Assembly (NCBI GenBank): GCA_023374025.1
Contig: SIJG01000147.1
Coordinates: forward strand, 113,687-177,686
DNA: 64,000 bases
Direction of reading: 5' to 3'
Source: Heterodera schachtii
Taxonomy: Eukaryota > Nematoda > Chromadorea > Rhabditida > Heteroderidae
Shown one piece after another: positions 11,625 to 22,600 of this stretch. The first letter of the stretch is position 1. Every line of letters starts with the position of its first letter. Under the pieces are notes generated by a model. It saw nothing but the letters and a program-made list of their open reading frames with translations, searched no databases and had not been told where the DNA came from. A program made the position numbers and the translations under genes.

Positions 11625-11714
11625 GCAACTCATCCACAGGCAACTCATCCACAGGCAACTCATCCACAAGGCAACTCATCCATAAGGCAACTCATCCACA
11701 GGCAACTCATCCAC
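11625..11714 (+). repeat. 15-bp tandem array, left MULE arm
   Basis: Six copies of GGCAACTCATCCACA with small changes (two copies are 16 bp). The array is the left inverted repeat of the surrounding element and is mirrored by the eight-copy array at the right end. Confidence 0.95.
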
Positions 11715-11840
11715 AATTTTTTTCTCAGATAAAAATTCAAATTAAATGGACGCAAAAGCAAACGAATAAAAAAAAATAAAATTAATTGTTTAAGTATTTA
11801 TTGTTCTTCCTCATTTCCCTCATTTTCATCTCCTACAGGG

Positions 11841-12005
11841 TCAACTCCACGGAACATTAGTTTTTGCGGTCCCTGGGCAGTTCAATGCTTGAAATTGGTC
11901 ACATCTCCAATAAACTTTATCTCCGCGTTGTCCTCTCTTCTGGTAAATATGACCTTCATAGACCAATTTTTTAGCACCGCGTTGTGACTCAATATAAGAA
12001 GCCAT
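11841..12005 (-). CDS. FLYWCH-type zinc-finger fragment, 54 aa
   Basis: A 54-codon reading frame starts at ATG 12005 and ends at TGA 11841. It shows the pattern of a FLYWCH domain: an S-x-R-G start (residues 7-10), the L-V-Y-E-G-H-I-Y strand (14-21), Y-W-R-C (32-35) with the first Cys at 35, and C-P-G with the second Cys at 43. The two His residues expected about 20-25 residues later are missing, because the frame stops after residue 54. A different frame runs on just downstream and ends in an acidic tail (D-E-N-E-G-N-E-E-E-Q, stop at 11798). A one-base shift or a splice could therefore join the two, but neither continuation supplies the His pair. The sequence is markedly GC-richer than its surroundings. 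FLYWCH domains bind DNA and occur at the N-terminus of many MULE transposases (family knowledge). I infer a captured or residual transposase N-terminus, probably not a working protein. Confidence 0.65.
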   Translation of the reverse strand: MASYIESQRGAKKLVYEGHIYQKRGQRGDKVYWRCDQFQALNCPGTAKTNVPWS

Positions 12006-12208
12006 TGGTAGAAAATACAAGAATGAATAATTTAAAACTGCATCAAATTCATTTATATAGACTCAAAGTATGCCGTTTTACTTAATTCTATCAGGTCTTA
12101 ATCTGCGTGTGAATTCTATTTTACAGCTTAATCTGCGTCTGATTTTTTCAAAAGATAAACAAATAACATTGCGTCCATTTAATTTAAATTTTTATCTGAG
12201 AAAAAAAA

Positions 12209-12330
12209 TGTGGATGAGTTGCCTGTGGATGAGTTGCCTGTGGATGAGTTGCCTGTGGATGAGTTGCACTGTGGATGAGCTGCCTTGTGGATGAGTTGAC
12301 TGTGGATGAGTTGCCTGTGGATGACCTGCC
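12209..12330 (-). repeat. 15-bp tandem array, right MULE arm
   Basis: About eight copies of TGTGGATGAGTTGCC, with copy-specific changes (GCAC, GCTGCCT, GAC, ACCTGCC). They are the inverse of the left array. The 74-codon plus ORF reading through the repeats (12070-12294) is an artefact of the array. Confidence 0.95.
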
Positions 12331-12504
12331 ACTGCGCCGAATTAATGTACAATAAAATTTAACAGCTAATAATTACCAATCAACGAATTGTTAAATTTAA
12401 ATGGAAAAATTAAAAGAAAATGCGAGAAAAAATTAAATTTATATTCATAATAACATAGCATTTTCAGTAAATAAAATAAAATTTTAGAAAATAAGTAATT
12501 TACA

Positions 12505-13050
12505 GCGAAAATAAAAAAAATCAATTTAATTCTTAAATAAACGGATTTATAATTTAATTTTAATGGAAGGGCTCCCAATGAAAATTTAAAAACCAAGGAC
12601 AAATTTAAATAATTTTTTGGTCAACTTTGGAAATTTAAAGATTACAAACTATAAGTTAAAATAAAGTTTTTAAGGAAAATAGAGATTTTTTGTTAAAGCG
12701 CGGCCGACGAAAATTTTTGAAAATTTGTTTGGGTTTGATAATAGATTTTTCAAAAATAACTTTCTTTCGAGCAAACTTTTAAAGAAAATTAATGAATTTA
12801 GCCGTAACTAACAATAAAATTAATTTTAATTTACCTTTCCATTTGATGCTGAGGGCACTGAAAACCAAAAAAAAAAATCAATTTAATTTTTAAATAAACG
12901 GATTTATAATTTAATTTTAATGGAAGGGCTCCCAATGAAAATTTAAAAACCAAGGACCAATTTAAATAATTTTTTGGTCAACTTTGGAAATTGAAAGATT
13001 ACAAACTGTAAGTTAAAATAAAGTTTTAAAGGAAAATAGATTTTTTCTTT
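12505..13050 (+). repeat. Direct duplication, about 180 bp, 360-bp offset
   Basis: 12505-12690 and 12865-13050 are near-identical (tcaatttaatt.ttaaataaacggatttataat..., through aatggaagggctcccaatga and ttttttggtcaactttgg, to aggaaaatag). The spacer holds gcgcggccgacgaaaatttt, which resembles the GGCGCCG module found elsewhere in this window. It also holds a phrase (aatttacctttccatttgat) that recurs at 15215. The few differences suggest a fairly recent tandem duplication. The minus ORF at 12366-12602 lies in it and is not a gene. Confidence 0.9.
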
Positions 13051-13985
13051 ATTTTATGTCGATGATTTTTAGTCAAAATATCGTGTTTAATATTTTTTAG
13101 ATGTGTTTTCTTACTTTTTAGATTTTAATTAAGTTTAAAATCTTGTTTTTGAAAGACTTTAATTTATATATTTTTAATATTTTTAAAAAAAAATAGTAAA
13201 ATCTTTAAAAGTTTTTAAAATAGAATTAACTTTATATCTAAAAATATTTGAGGAAGGTATTATAAACTGATTATTTTTTTTGCTAAGAGACTTTGTTTAA
13301 TAAATTGTAAAATTAGAAAAATTAAGGGAACTATTTCTGAAATTGAAATAAGTTTTTTCTGGATTCAAAATTTTCTTGATTATAAGAAATAGGGATTTTC
13401 GTTTTTTGTTGGTTTTATAGTATATATAGATTATAGTTTTTTATTTATTTTTATGCGTACTTTTTATGAGTTTAAATGAGTAAATAATTTTTCATTTTTT
13501 ATAAACAATTTTCTTTGAATTAATCGAATTTTTTGTTTCACTTATAAACAAAACAAATTAAATAAAATATAAAAAATTTGAAAATTAAAATTTTGTGAAA
13601 AAGAAATCTTTGAGAATGTGTTTTAAAAAATTTCACATTTTCTTTAATTTAATTTAATTTTTTTTTGTAACGTATTTAATTAAAATTCTTCACATATTTT
13701 TATTGCAATTGATCATTATGTTTGTTTGTTTATATTTATTTATTACAATTCGAATTAAGTTAATACTTTTTTTAATTAGTAAGTAATAATTACTCTATCT
13801 TTTTACGGCATCGGATTTTTGTCTCCGATCATCATTTTGATGCGCTTTTTTTACTTAAATTTATGCACCATATTTTCTTTTATTGTTATTTTTAATTATA
13901 TTTTTAACTGCGATTCCTTTATTTGGAATACTTAGCTTAAATAAAACCAATATAAGAGAAAAATCTTTTTTAGTATTCGGCTGAT
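13051..13985. other. T-rich non-coding stretch
   Basis: No gene is seen. A small hairpin (atcggatttttgtctccgat) lies at about 13812-13831. The phrase tacacccctaaaaatcga at 13995 is the inverse of the aggggtg phrase inside the hAT-like elements, so a fragment of their shared interior may lie here. Confidence 0.6.
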
Positions 13986-14045
13986 AAAAGAAAAATACAC
14001 CCCTAAAAATCGAATTTTTAATTTTCTCCATTTGTAGTAGACACA

Positions 14046-14335
14046 ACCGGACGCCATTGATACCGTTTTGTAGAGCTCACCGAGCTGCACAAAAAGGCCG
14101 CTGGTACCGGCACGCTTAGCTTGGGTTGGCCATTCTTAACCGGGCCGGTCTAGGTTCCGGATCAGGCACTTTTGTGACCCAATAGTGGTACGATAGGCTT
14201 CCGGAAAATGACCAATTAATCACTGAGTTTTTTTTTGTTGAATCGCCCACAATGAGTTTTTTTCTGAGTTTTTTTTGGATCGACCTAGCACCCAAAAATG
14301 AGAATGGACGCTTCGCGTAAATTCAAAAAACAAAA
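14046..14335 (+). repeat. GC-rich dispersed repeat, copy 1
   Basis: A GC-rich block that stands out sharply. It aligns in reverse orientation to 26400-26790. Shared phrases are attgatacc.ttttgtagag, the near-palindrome TTTTGTA.AGCTC..CGAGCT..ACAAAA, ggccgctggtaccggc, gcttgggttggccat-type, gttccggatcaggcactttt and ggaaaatgaccaat.gatcac-type. Compared with the other copy it lacks about 120 bp. No TIRs or target duplication could be fixed and no protein was recognised. It coincides with a switch of strand bias. Confidence 0.7.
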
Positions 14336-14344
14336 GCAAAAATT

Positions 14345-15260
14345 AATGAGAACAATTTATTTTGTAACATAAAATGAATAATAATCAGTACAAAAAGAAG
14401 CCTTTTTACGAAAACAAATAAATCATATAATTCGATATAATTAAAAAGTGAAGGTTAATAATATAAAACAAAATAATTAGCACATAATAACTAATCAATT
14501 GAAAAGATGATTAAATTTAAATGGAAAAATTAATTTGCTAACAATTTGCAATAATTATGAACAAATAAGCATAATTCTATTAAAATAAAATTATTCATAA
14601 ATGCAAAAATAAAACATAAAAGAATTCGTAACTAATTTTATTAGCACATAATGATTGAGTGATCAATCAAAAAGATGGTTAAATTTAAATGGAAAAATTA
14701 ACTTCCATTAAAAAATAATTAAGCATAATTATATTAAAATAACATATTAATTACAGGCAAATGGAAAAAATCCAATTTATCAAACAATTCATAAATTAAT
14801 GTTTAAATTTATGCGAACATAAAAAAACAGAACAAATGCCACAAAAACGGACATAATAATTAACAAATCGTTCATAATTTGTAGAAATACACCCATTTCG
14901 GATGCGAACGTCAGAGGACGTGAGCTTGAAAAAAAGGAAAAGTAAATGAGATAAGTTGGAAGGAGTTAATTTAGCATAATTTAATAAAATAAATAAAATT
15001 ACAAATAAATGAAAAATCAAGAATTGGAAAACATACTAAAAAGAACATTTAAATAATATTTTTTGCTTAAGGCACTAACAATTAATTTTTAAAATCTATT
15101 TAAATCAATCATTTTTTGGAAAAAAACAAGTTTCTCGTGTACTAATACTCCAACTCGGATTGATATGCAGAAAATATAAAACAAACATCACAAGCCGTAA
15201 TTAAAATTTGTTTTAATTTACCTTTTCATTTGATGCCTAAGGCACTGAAAAATCAAAAAA
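14345..15260 (+). repeat. AT-rich tandem units of about 164 bp
   Basis: Units starting gcacataat at 14479 and 14643 share ttaaatttaaatggaaaaatt, then aagcataatt.tattaaaataa, at the same spacing. A third diverged copy of the phrase lies at 12390, beyond the GC-rich repeat and the MULE. The end of the block (15190-15260) repeats the phrase taccttttcatttgatgcct seen at 12833. This is an old, degenerate tandem array. Confidence 0.6.
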
Positions 15261-16640
15261 CAAAAATAAACATAAATTTATTAAAATTTTTGGAATTTGT
15301 CAGAAAAAGCCTTAAAAGAAAATATAAACGGACAAAGAAATTACAATAAAACAAAAAATAATTATTATTATTTTTACAACATTATTTCAAAATATACGAT
15401 TCACAAACAATGTTTTAAAATTTTAATTATTTTTATTAAAATATAGGCTATTGATCACTAAATATTTAATTAACTCTCGGATTTAATATTTGCTATGGTA
15501 ATGAAAGTTATTTCTTCTTTTTTATTGTAAATAAATATATTAAATTCTAAAAAATTATAATTATGAAAATTATAATCAATTATAGAAAAATGAAAATAAA
15601 TTTATCAATTTTATATAATAAAAATATTTATTAGATATATAACAAGATTTTAACATTTACTTTAAAAACTTATTTTCATTAGGAAATTAATACAATATTT
15701 GTTAATGATATTAAATTTTAAAGTTACATCAAACTAATTGAAAAAGTTAATTATAAAAATCTCACAGTACAAAAACAATCAATGTACATGAAAATTTATA
15801 AATAAACATAACATAATTATAAATTTATTTGGTTTAAAATTATATTATATAAAAGGATAAGTGAAATAAAAGTAAGAAAATAATTTAAATAAAAAAAAAT
15901 TAAATAAAATAAATTTGTGTAACATTTTCAATGAAAAATAAAAGCAAAAATATATGCTAACAAGTTAATTCTAGCAGCGCAGCCATGTTCTGTGCCATCT
16001 ATTCCTCCCAGGCGAGTTATGAATCTGAAAAAACCTTTATTAATATGTAATTGAATAGAAACAATTATATATAAATAAAAGTAAAAACTTTAAAAAAAAT
16101 AGGAAATAAAATACTTCCTAATATATTTATCTAATATAAAATATTAATTAATTAATTAAACCATTAATATGTTTTATTTTTAAAAATGCCAAAATATTTT
16201 TTAATTTAAAATTTTATTTTTATTTCTTTATGATTTTATTTTGTTTTTGCTTTATTGTAATTAAATAAAACAAAATATTTTCATATAATTAAATAATAAT
16301 TAACCAAAATCATACAACGACCGCCTCTCGGCAGTCGTATACTGATTCTATGGCAGCGGACAAGAATAATTGATAAATATGTTAATAAAAGAAACTAATT
16401 GGCGAATTACTAAAAAAATAAAAATAAAATAAAATAGATACTTTAAATTTTCAAACTTTTGAAATTTATTTAGATAATTCAAATAAATAAAATTTTCTAA
16501 ATTATTTTTATGCCAAAAATTCTCTAAATAAATTTTTAAAAAGTAATATTAAAAAAATCGTTTTTAATGAAAAAAAATTATTTAGTTTATTCAAAAATTT
16601 ATAAAACAACATTATGTATTAAACAAAAATCTTTAAATAT
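15261..16640. other. AT-rich background with two GC islands
   Basis: No gene is seen. Islands lie at about 15975-16020 (ctagcagcgcagccatgttc..) and 16315-16365. The second contains a short hairpin (acgaccgcctctcggcagtc). Neither matches a known RNA as far as I can tell. Confidence 0.55.
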
Positions 16641-16910
16641 CCTATCGAGTGCTATCAAGAAAATAAAAAATCAAATGAATTCATAACGAAAATTTTTTCA
16701 TTAGACTTAAATAATTTTGATAATCGAAAATTCTGTCTGAAACTTTCTTATTTTATATTTTTCGATAGCCCCAAGTATTTTCTACTAGCCTGAAAATTTC
16801 AAAAAATTTCACTCAGTTTTATAAAAGTTATAACAAAAAGGTCTGAAAAAAGCAGATTCATTTGGCACTTTTCGCCGGTGCTATGTCAACCGACGAAAAG
16901 TGCAAATTTG

Positions 16911-17161
16911 GACGACCGATAAAAAGTAAAAAATTTGATAAATTTTTGACTAAATCAACTCATAACTTTTCTCAGACGCAACCAAATTGCACAATCTTGG
17001 TATCATACGATAGCCCTTCAATTGCGCTATGGCTTGCCAAATTTCGAAAATTCAAGGCTTATCGTATGATACCGAGATTGTGCAATTTGTTTGCGTCTGA
17101 TCAAAGTTATGAGTTGATTTAGTCAAAAATTTAGCAAATTTTGCACTTTTCGTCGGACGAC
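16911..17161. repeat. Long hairpin, 108-bp arms, 35-nt loop
   Basis: Arms 16911-17018 and 17054-17161 pair without net indels at about 90 percent by eye. Each arm contains actcataactttt.tcagacgc, then caatctNggtatcatacgat. The loop is 17019-17053. GCACTTTTCG(C/T)CGG occurs at 16865 and 17144, and inverted at 16890-16903, as a further outer palindrome. The phrase ATCTTGGTATC-N5-GATAG is shared with the hairpin at 27073-27361. The 86-codon plus ORF at 16862-17122 simply reads through this hairpin. It could be a foldback transposon remnant. Transcribed, it would form a long double-stranded RNA, but no promoter evidence is seen. Confidence 0.9.
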
Positions 17162-19600
17162 CCACCAAGCTTTTGCCATAAAATTATTGAAATTTGATGA
17201 AACGTTTTTTGAAATTTTGCTCTTTGGGCTATAGAATGATATCATCAATCTCATTTATTAATAGATCATAAATCAATATTTCAATGCCACATTATAATGA
17301 AAAAAAAATTATCAGATAACAAATTATTGATTTAAATTCAGAGAATAAACTTATACCAAAAATTAATAAAGACCTTATAAGGAATTCATAAATTATTCAC
17401 ATATAGAATTTTTAATATTATAATAATATCTCTATGATAAAATTAATCAGATGACGTAAATAACTGGAACATTTTAACGAATGAATAATTTTTTTCAAAA
17501 ATAAATATAAAATAAAATATATATCTTCAACTTTGTATATGAGAAATTATCATGTTGCAATAATTTCATAAATATTTAATTTAAAATATATAATCAATAA
17601 AGCTAATAAAGGAAATCAATGCTATATCTAAGCATAAATATTTTGCATAAATTTAAAATAAGTTTTTATATTTTCTTAAAGAATTTGTGTAAACAATTAT
17701 TCGGAAAATTTTATATTACTTGTTTAAAGCCTTGAAAACAATTTACAAAATAATTTTGTTTACATCCATCAAATAAAATAACAAACAGTAATTTAAAATG
17801 TAAAAAAATTAATGTTACTTAATAAAAAAAAAGAATTACTTTGATTTTTCAAAACTTTAAATTATAAGAAGTAAATTGAACAAAAACAAAAACAATAAAA
17901 TTGTAAATTAAAGAGAAAAAAGGAAAAACTAAATAAATAATGCATTTTATATTCAGAGATAATAAAATTCGAAATGATTTTACATTTAAAAAATCGTAAC
18001 ATAAACTATTACAAAAAAATTTTAAGGTCACTCGGCTTTACGCAACAAAAGTAAATCTTTATTATAAAATAAATAAATGTTTAAATAAATCATCTAAATA
18101 AGTCGAGCAGAGTCAAAACAACTTCTGTGATCGTAGGATATGTGTTTAATTGAAATCTGACTTAATAAAGCGGCATAGAATTAATAAAATAGTTAATTAA
18201 TTCAACAAAAATATCTTGGGTTAATATATTTACAATATATCTTATACTCATGAATAAAATTTTTAAAATCGTACTGAGTACCAGGATAACCTTCAGAAAC
18301 ACTATTAAACAAACTTTGTTGACGACTAAACATGCCTCAAAAAAATAAATAAAAACATTTTTCTTTGTATCTTAAATTTTGAAGAGGTTTCTTTAAATAT
18401 ATTCATTTGATAATTTTTAATTTGCATTTGAATATGATAATATCGCCAAAATAAGCGAATAAATTAATAAATGGGTATATAATTAAATAATAATTTCTAT
18501 TACAAATTAATAATTTAAAGAATATGAAAACCGAAGTTATAAGTAAAGTGATAAAAATTATAAATTGATTGATTTAAAACTTTTAATTAGATTAACAAAA
18601 AATAAATTAATTATTTGTTAACAAATTAATCAAGAATTTAAGTGTCTAAATTAAATTAGAAAAAAACATGGCGTTAAATTAATTTAAAAAATAATTTTGT
18701 TTTAAAAGAAATAAATTTAACAAATATCCATACAAAATTAGAACAAAAAAATAAAAACAAAAATAAGTTGAAAAAAACAAATATATTTCAGAAATGAATG
18801 ATTAGAATTAATTTCTTAATAATCTTTGATTTATATTAACAAAATAGATTAAAAATAGATTACGAATATTTAAAGTTATCAATTGTATTTAAATGAACTT
18901 AACCAAAAAAAAACAGAAAAATGATATCGATTAATAAAAAGCGGTAATAATAATTCAGTTAAGAATTAATATATTTATTTATATAACAAAATATTTAATT
19001 AGAAATATAATAAATTATAAAGTTCTAATTGAATTTAATTTTGATTTAAATGAAACTTCTTAAATCTTTCAAAACATAAAAAAAAATAACGCACAAATGC
19101 TCAATATAATTACAATTGCCGGCAAAGCAAGAAAGTTGCTAAATGGCAATTTTTAATCACAATATTATCAATTTGCTCTATGAATCCCGGAAATTAAAAA
19201 AAACCAAATAAATTATTAATTATTTTTTAAATAAAAATAATAAAAATAAATATTTAAAAAGCAAGGAGCAGTATTTTAAAATTAAATTAAAACCACCCTA
19301 ATTAATAATATCATATTTTTTTAAATTTTGGATTTTTAAAGCATGAGTTTCAAAAAAGTCAAAGAATTCTGAATTAAGCCTTAAATAAATATTAGAAAAT
19401 ATGTGATATAAAATTTAAATAATGTGAATGTTTATTTCATATAATTAATCATACGAATTTTCTCATATACCTTAATAAAATGATTCGAACAGAGCAGATG
19501 AAAACATTGTAGCAATAAGAAACAATAAAGAAATAAAATTTAATAAATAATCAAGACTTTATATTAATAATATAAGATAAAGGAAGAAATGCTTTTTTTA
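17162..19600. other. AT-rich background, A-rich plus strand
   Basis: No gene is seen. Small GC islands lie at about 18100 (gtcgagcagagtcaaaac), 18280 and 19120 (attgccggcaaagcaagaaa). They resemble the islands of the other dispersed units in spacing but not clearly in sequence. Confidence 0.55.
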
Positions 19601-22600
19601 TTCTCAGAAAGTTTTTTTTGTTACAGCATTTATTAAATTTTTGCTCGTTTGTTATTTAGCAAATAAAATTACCTTTGCAAAATTATTATCAATATTTTAT
19701 GTGGGAGGCATAAACATAGAAATATGTTTTTTGCTTGGTTTAAAGCTTCTAGAATGACTTTCCATATCAATATCTTACATATTTTTGTTTCATATTTTCG
19801 CATTTTTATCTATATTTTATGTTCATAATTTCGAAATTTTTCAAAAAACCTCTATTACAACGGTCCCCATCAGTTAAATTGTCTTTTTGACCCAAAATCA
19901 GAAAAATATTGAATAAAATTCATTTCTTAAAAATTGATACATTTATGTCAAAAATAAGCAAAAAAGCGGAAATTTCACTTTTAGGGTTGATTTTTCGCTA
20001 AAAATTATTAAATTTTTGCTTTATCATTTTTTTTTGTAAATAATTTTTAATACCATATTAGCTATTTTTATATGTATTTTAGTAAAATTTAATAATGATA
20101 AAATTTGGAAATTTTATCCTTCAATTCGGAAAATATATGTCCAAATAATTTAGTAAAATTTCATCTAAAAGTATTTAAGGCAAAATTATAATAAAATGTT
20201 AAAATACTTAATTATATTTCGTATAACTCCGCTAATTAAAAAAAAAACTAATTTCAGATATTAATCATCAGCAAAATGGTAAAAATTTTATAAATTTATA
20301 ACCTAAACCACCGCCAACTCAAAAAGTTCGTCACAGCAGGACATTTTTTAAGTTTAAAATTTATCAAACAAATTTTATTTTTGTAATATTTATTTAAGAT
20401 TTTTTTATAAAATTAACAAAAAAAAATAAATAAAATATTCTAAAATTATGTTAATCCCATTGAAATTATTTTAATAAAAATTAAATATTTTAGCAATTTA
20501 AAAAAAAATATAAAATATTTTAGCAAGTTTCTTACTATTGTTTCTATTTCGATAGCGTAGCAATTTTTTAATACTGTTGAGCAAATTAATTTTTATACTT
20601 TTATTATTATTTTTAAATTTTTAAAATTTTTTTCTTTGTTTAAATATAAAATTTCTGTAATAATGTCACTAAAAAATTCATTAAATACAAATCAGTCGAA
20701 TCGTATGGATAAATTTAATGACCCGAAAATTTATATAAGATAAGATAAGAAAAAAATGTGGAAAAAAAATATTATGAAATTATAATTTATTACAATTTTA
20801 TTGACTAAATTATATTCATATTTTTATTTGATATTTTTATTTGTAATTTGTTAAAACGGGACCCAACAAAGCCGAATTAGGTATCAGACGTACTTTCGAA
20901 AATGGATTCTTCAATAATTTAACATAATTATTAAAAGAAAATTTTTTGTATTGTAGGAAAATATTTTCCATATTAAACAACATTGTTTTAATTTTTTTTA
21001 AATCTGAATATGAGGTGGTTTAACTCCTAAAAGAATCATTATAATTTTATTTAAAAAAAAATTATGGAGAATGCAATAGTAATAAAAAAAATTTTATTGT
21101 AATTTAAATTTTGAACTATTTGATATATCTTAATAAAAAATTTTATTAAGCTTTTTTATTGATACCTTTAAAGAAATTAAATGCTAATTAATTTAGTCAA
21201 AGTTGAGCCAAATCCATTTTTTATTCATTTATAGTTATTTATAAATATCTGTTAAATTTTTTTTCACAGTTATTTTTATTTTAATAAATTTTAATTTCCT
21301 TTAAATTAACTTTTTTAAATCAAATGGCTCAATATTTTTTAGGTCTGTAAAATAAATAATTCTCATAAATTTGAATCTTTGAATTAATTTTAATCAATAA
21401 AGTTTTTTGTATAATACATATAAAAATTTCACGTTTTCCTTGAGATTTAATTGTTTATTCTATTTATTTATTTCATATTCTCTTTGATTTCTCAACTTTT
21501 TTGATTTATGTCGTCAAAATTTAAATTTATTATGTTGTTTTTATTCTTAAGATTAAATTAATTAAATGATTATATTGATTTTTAAAATATAATTTTATTT
21601 ATCACATTCTAAAATTCTATTGACTAAATAATACTTACTTACATTTAACACTTTAATTTTTTTGTTAGGTTTATGCTATTTTAATAACATTTTAACGGAA
21701 AAACGGTCAAGTCATTTTTGGTTTTGTTTTTTGAATTTAAATTAAAAAAATGCAATAATTATAAAAATTGCTAACAAAATTCATCGCAATGGTAAAGTTT
21801 TGATGGTTTTGCGTTATATTCGAAATTTCAAAGCGAATGGTTCCATGACTTTATATTCTTTTATAATATTCGTTATGATTTTTTGTATGTCTTTGATGGG
21901 AAAAATATAAGTTTATTTAATACACATTCTCGTTTTTTATATTTATTTTATAATTCAACAATTTTGGATTTATAGCAATTTAATAATTATAGTATAATTA
22001 CTTAATAAATGATATTGTAGTGAATAAAATTTTGGCCTGCGGCGCCGTTCTGAGGCCTATTCAAAGTGTTTGTTTTTTTTTAAATTTACGCTTATTCATA
22101 CATATATAAAAGATTATTTTTCATTACAAAGTGTAAATCGCGCAGAAAACTGCAGCAGTTCCCGATGGTCAGATCGTAAAAAATATTTGAAAATTAAATT
22201 TAATTATTTCAATTACAATTAAAATTATAAATTCTTAATTAAATTTAATTATAAATATTTTATATCACTTTTTATTTATTTATTTTTCTTATAAAATATT
22301 AACAATTTTTTAAAAATATTTATTTAATTTATTCTTTAAGAATACAATGTTTAAAAAATAAGCTTTTCAAACTTAATTCATATCTAATTATTTTTTTAAT
22401 GTTTTGCCTTGGTCGTCTTCGTATTCAAATTTTAACTCTTTTATTATTTAATTATTTTTGTGTTTATTGTAAATTTGAAAATTTTTATGATAAAAATGTG
22501 ATAAAAATTAAACTCCAAAATAAATTTAATTTGATAAAAATTTTTTTTCAATTTTCTTTATCAGTGACTTTTTTGAATATCTTGGATTATTAGCAATCTA

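Larger units (their letters stand above)
11617..12338. mobile_element. Mutator-like element carrying FLYWCH fragment
   Basis: The ends are GGGTCAGGGCAACTCATCC (left) and, inverted, GGCGCAGTGGCAGGTCATCC (right). The flanks are an exact 9-bp target duplication, GAATTAATG (11608-11616 and 12339-12347). A 9-bp duplication and GG-starting ends fit Mutator-like elements. The inverted repeats are unusual: each is mainly a tandem array of a 15-bp word, and the arms continue inward for about another 40 bp (tctcagataaaaattcaaat and following, to about 11753, pairing with about 12166-12207). The roughly 410-bp centre encodes a FLYWCH-type zinc-finger fragment on the minus strand. FLYWCH domains are known from many MULE transposases (family knowledge). 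No transposase catalytic domain is present, so this copy is non-autonomous. Confidence 0.85.

Noticed and set aside
11625..12330. CRISPR-like repeat arrays
   Set aside because: The 15-bp units are directly adjacent without spacers, and the two arrays are mirror arms of a transposon in a eukaryotic context.
16862..17122. 86-codon plus ORF
   Set aside because: It reads straight through the two arms and loop of a long hairpin.
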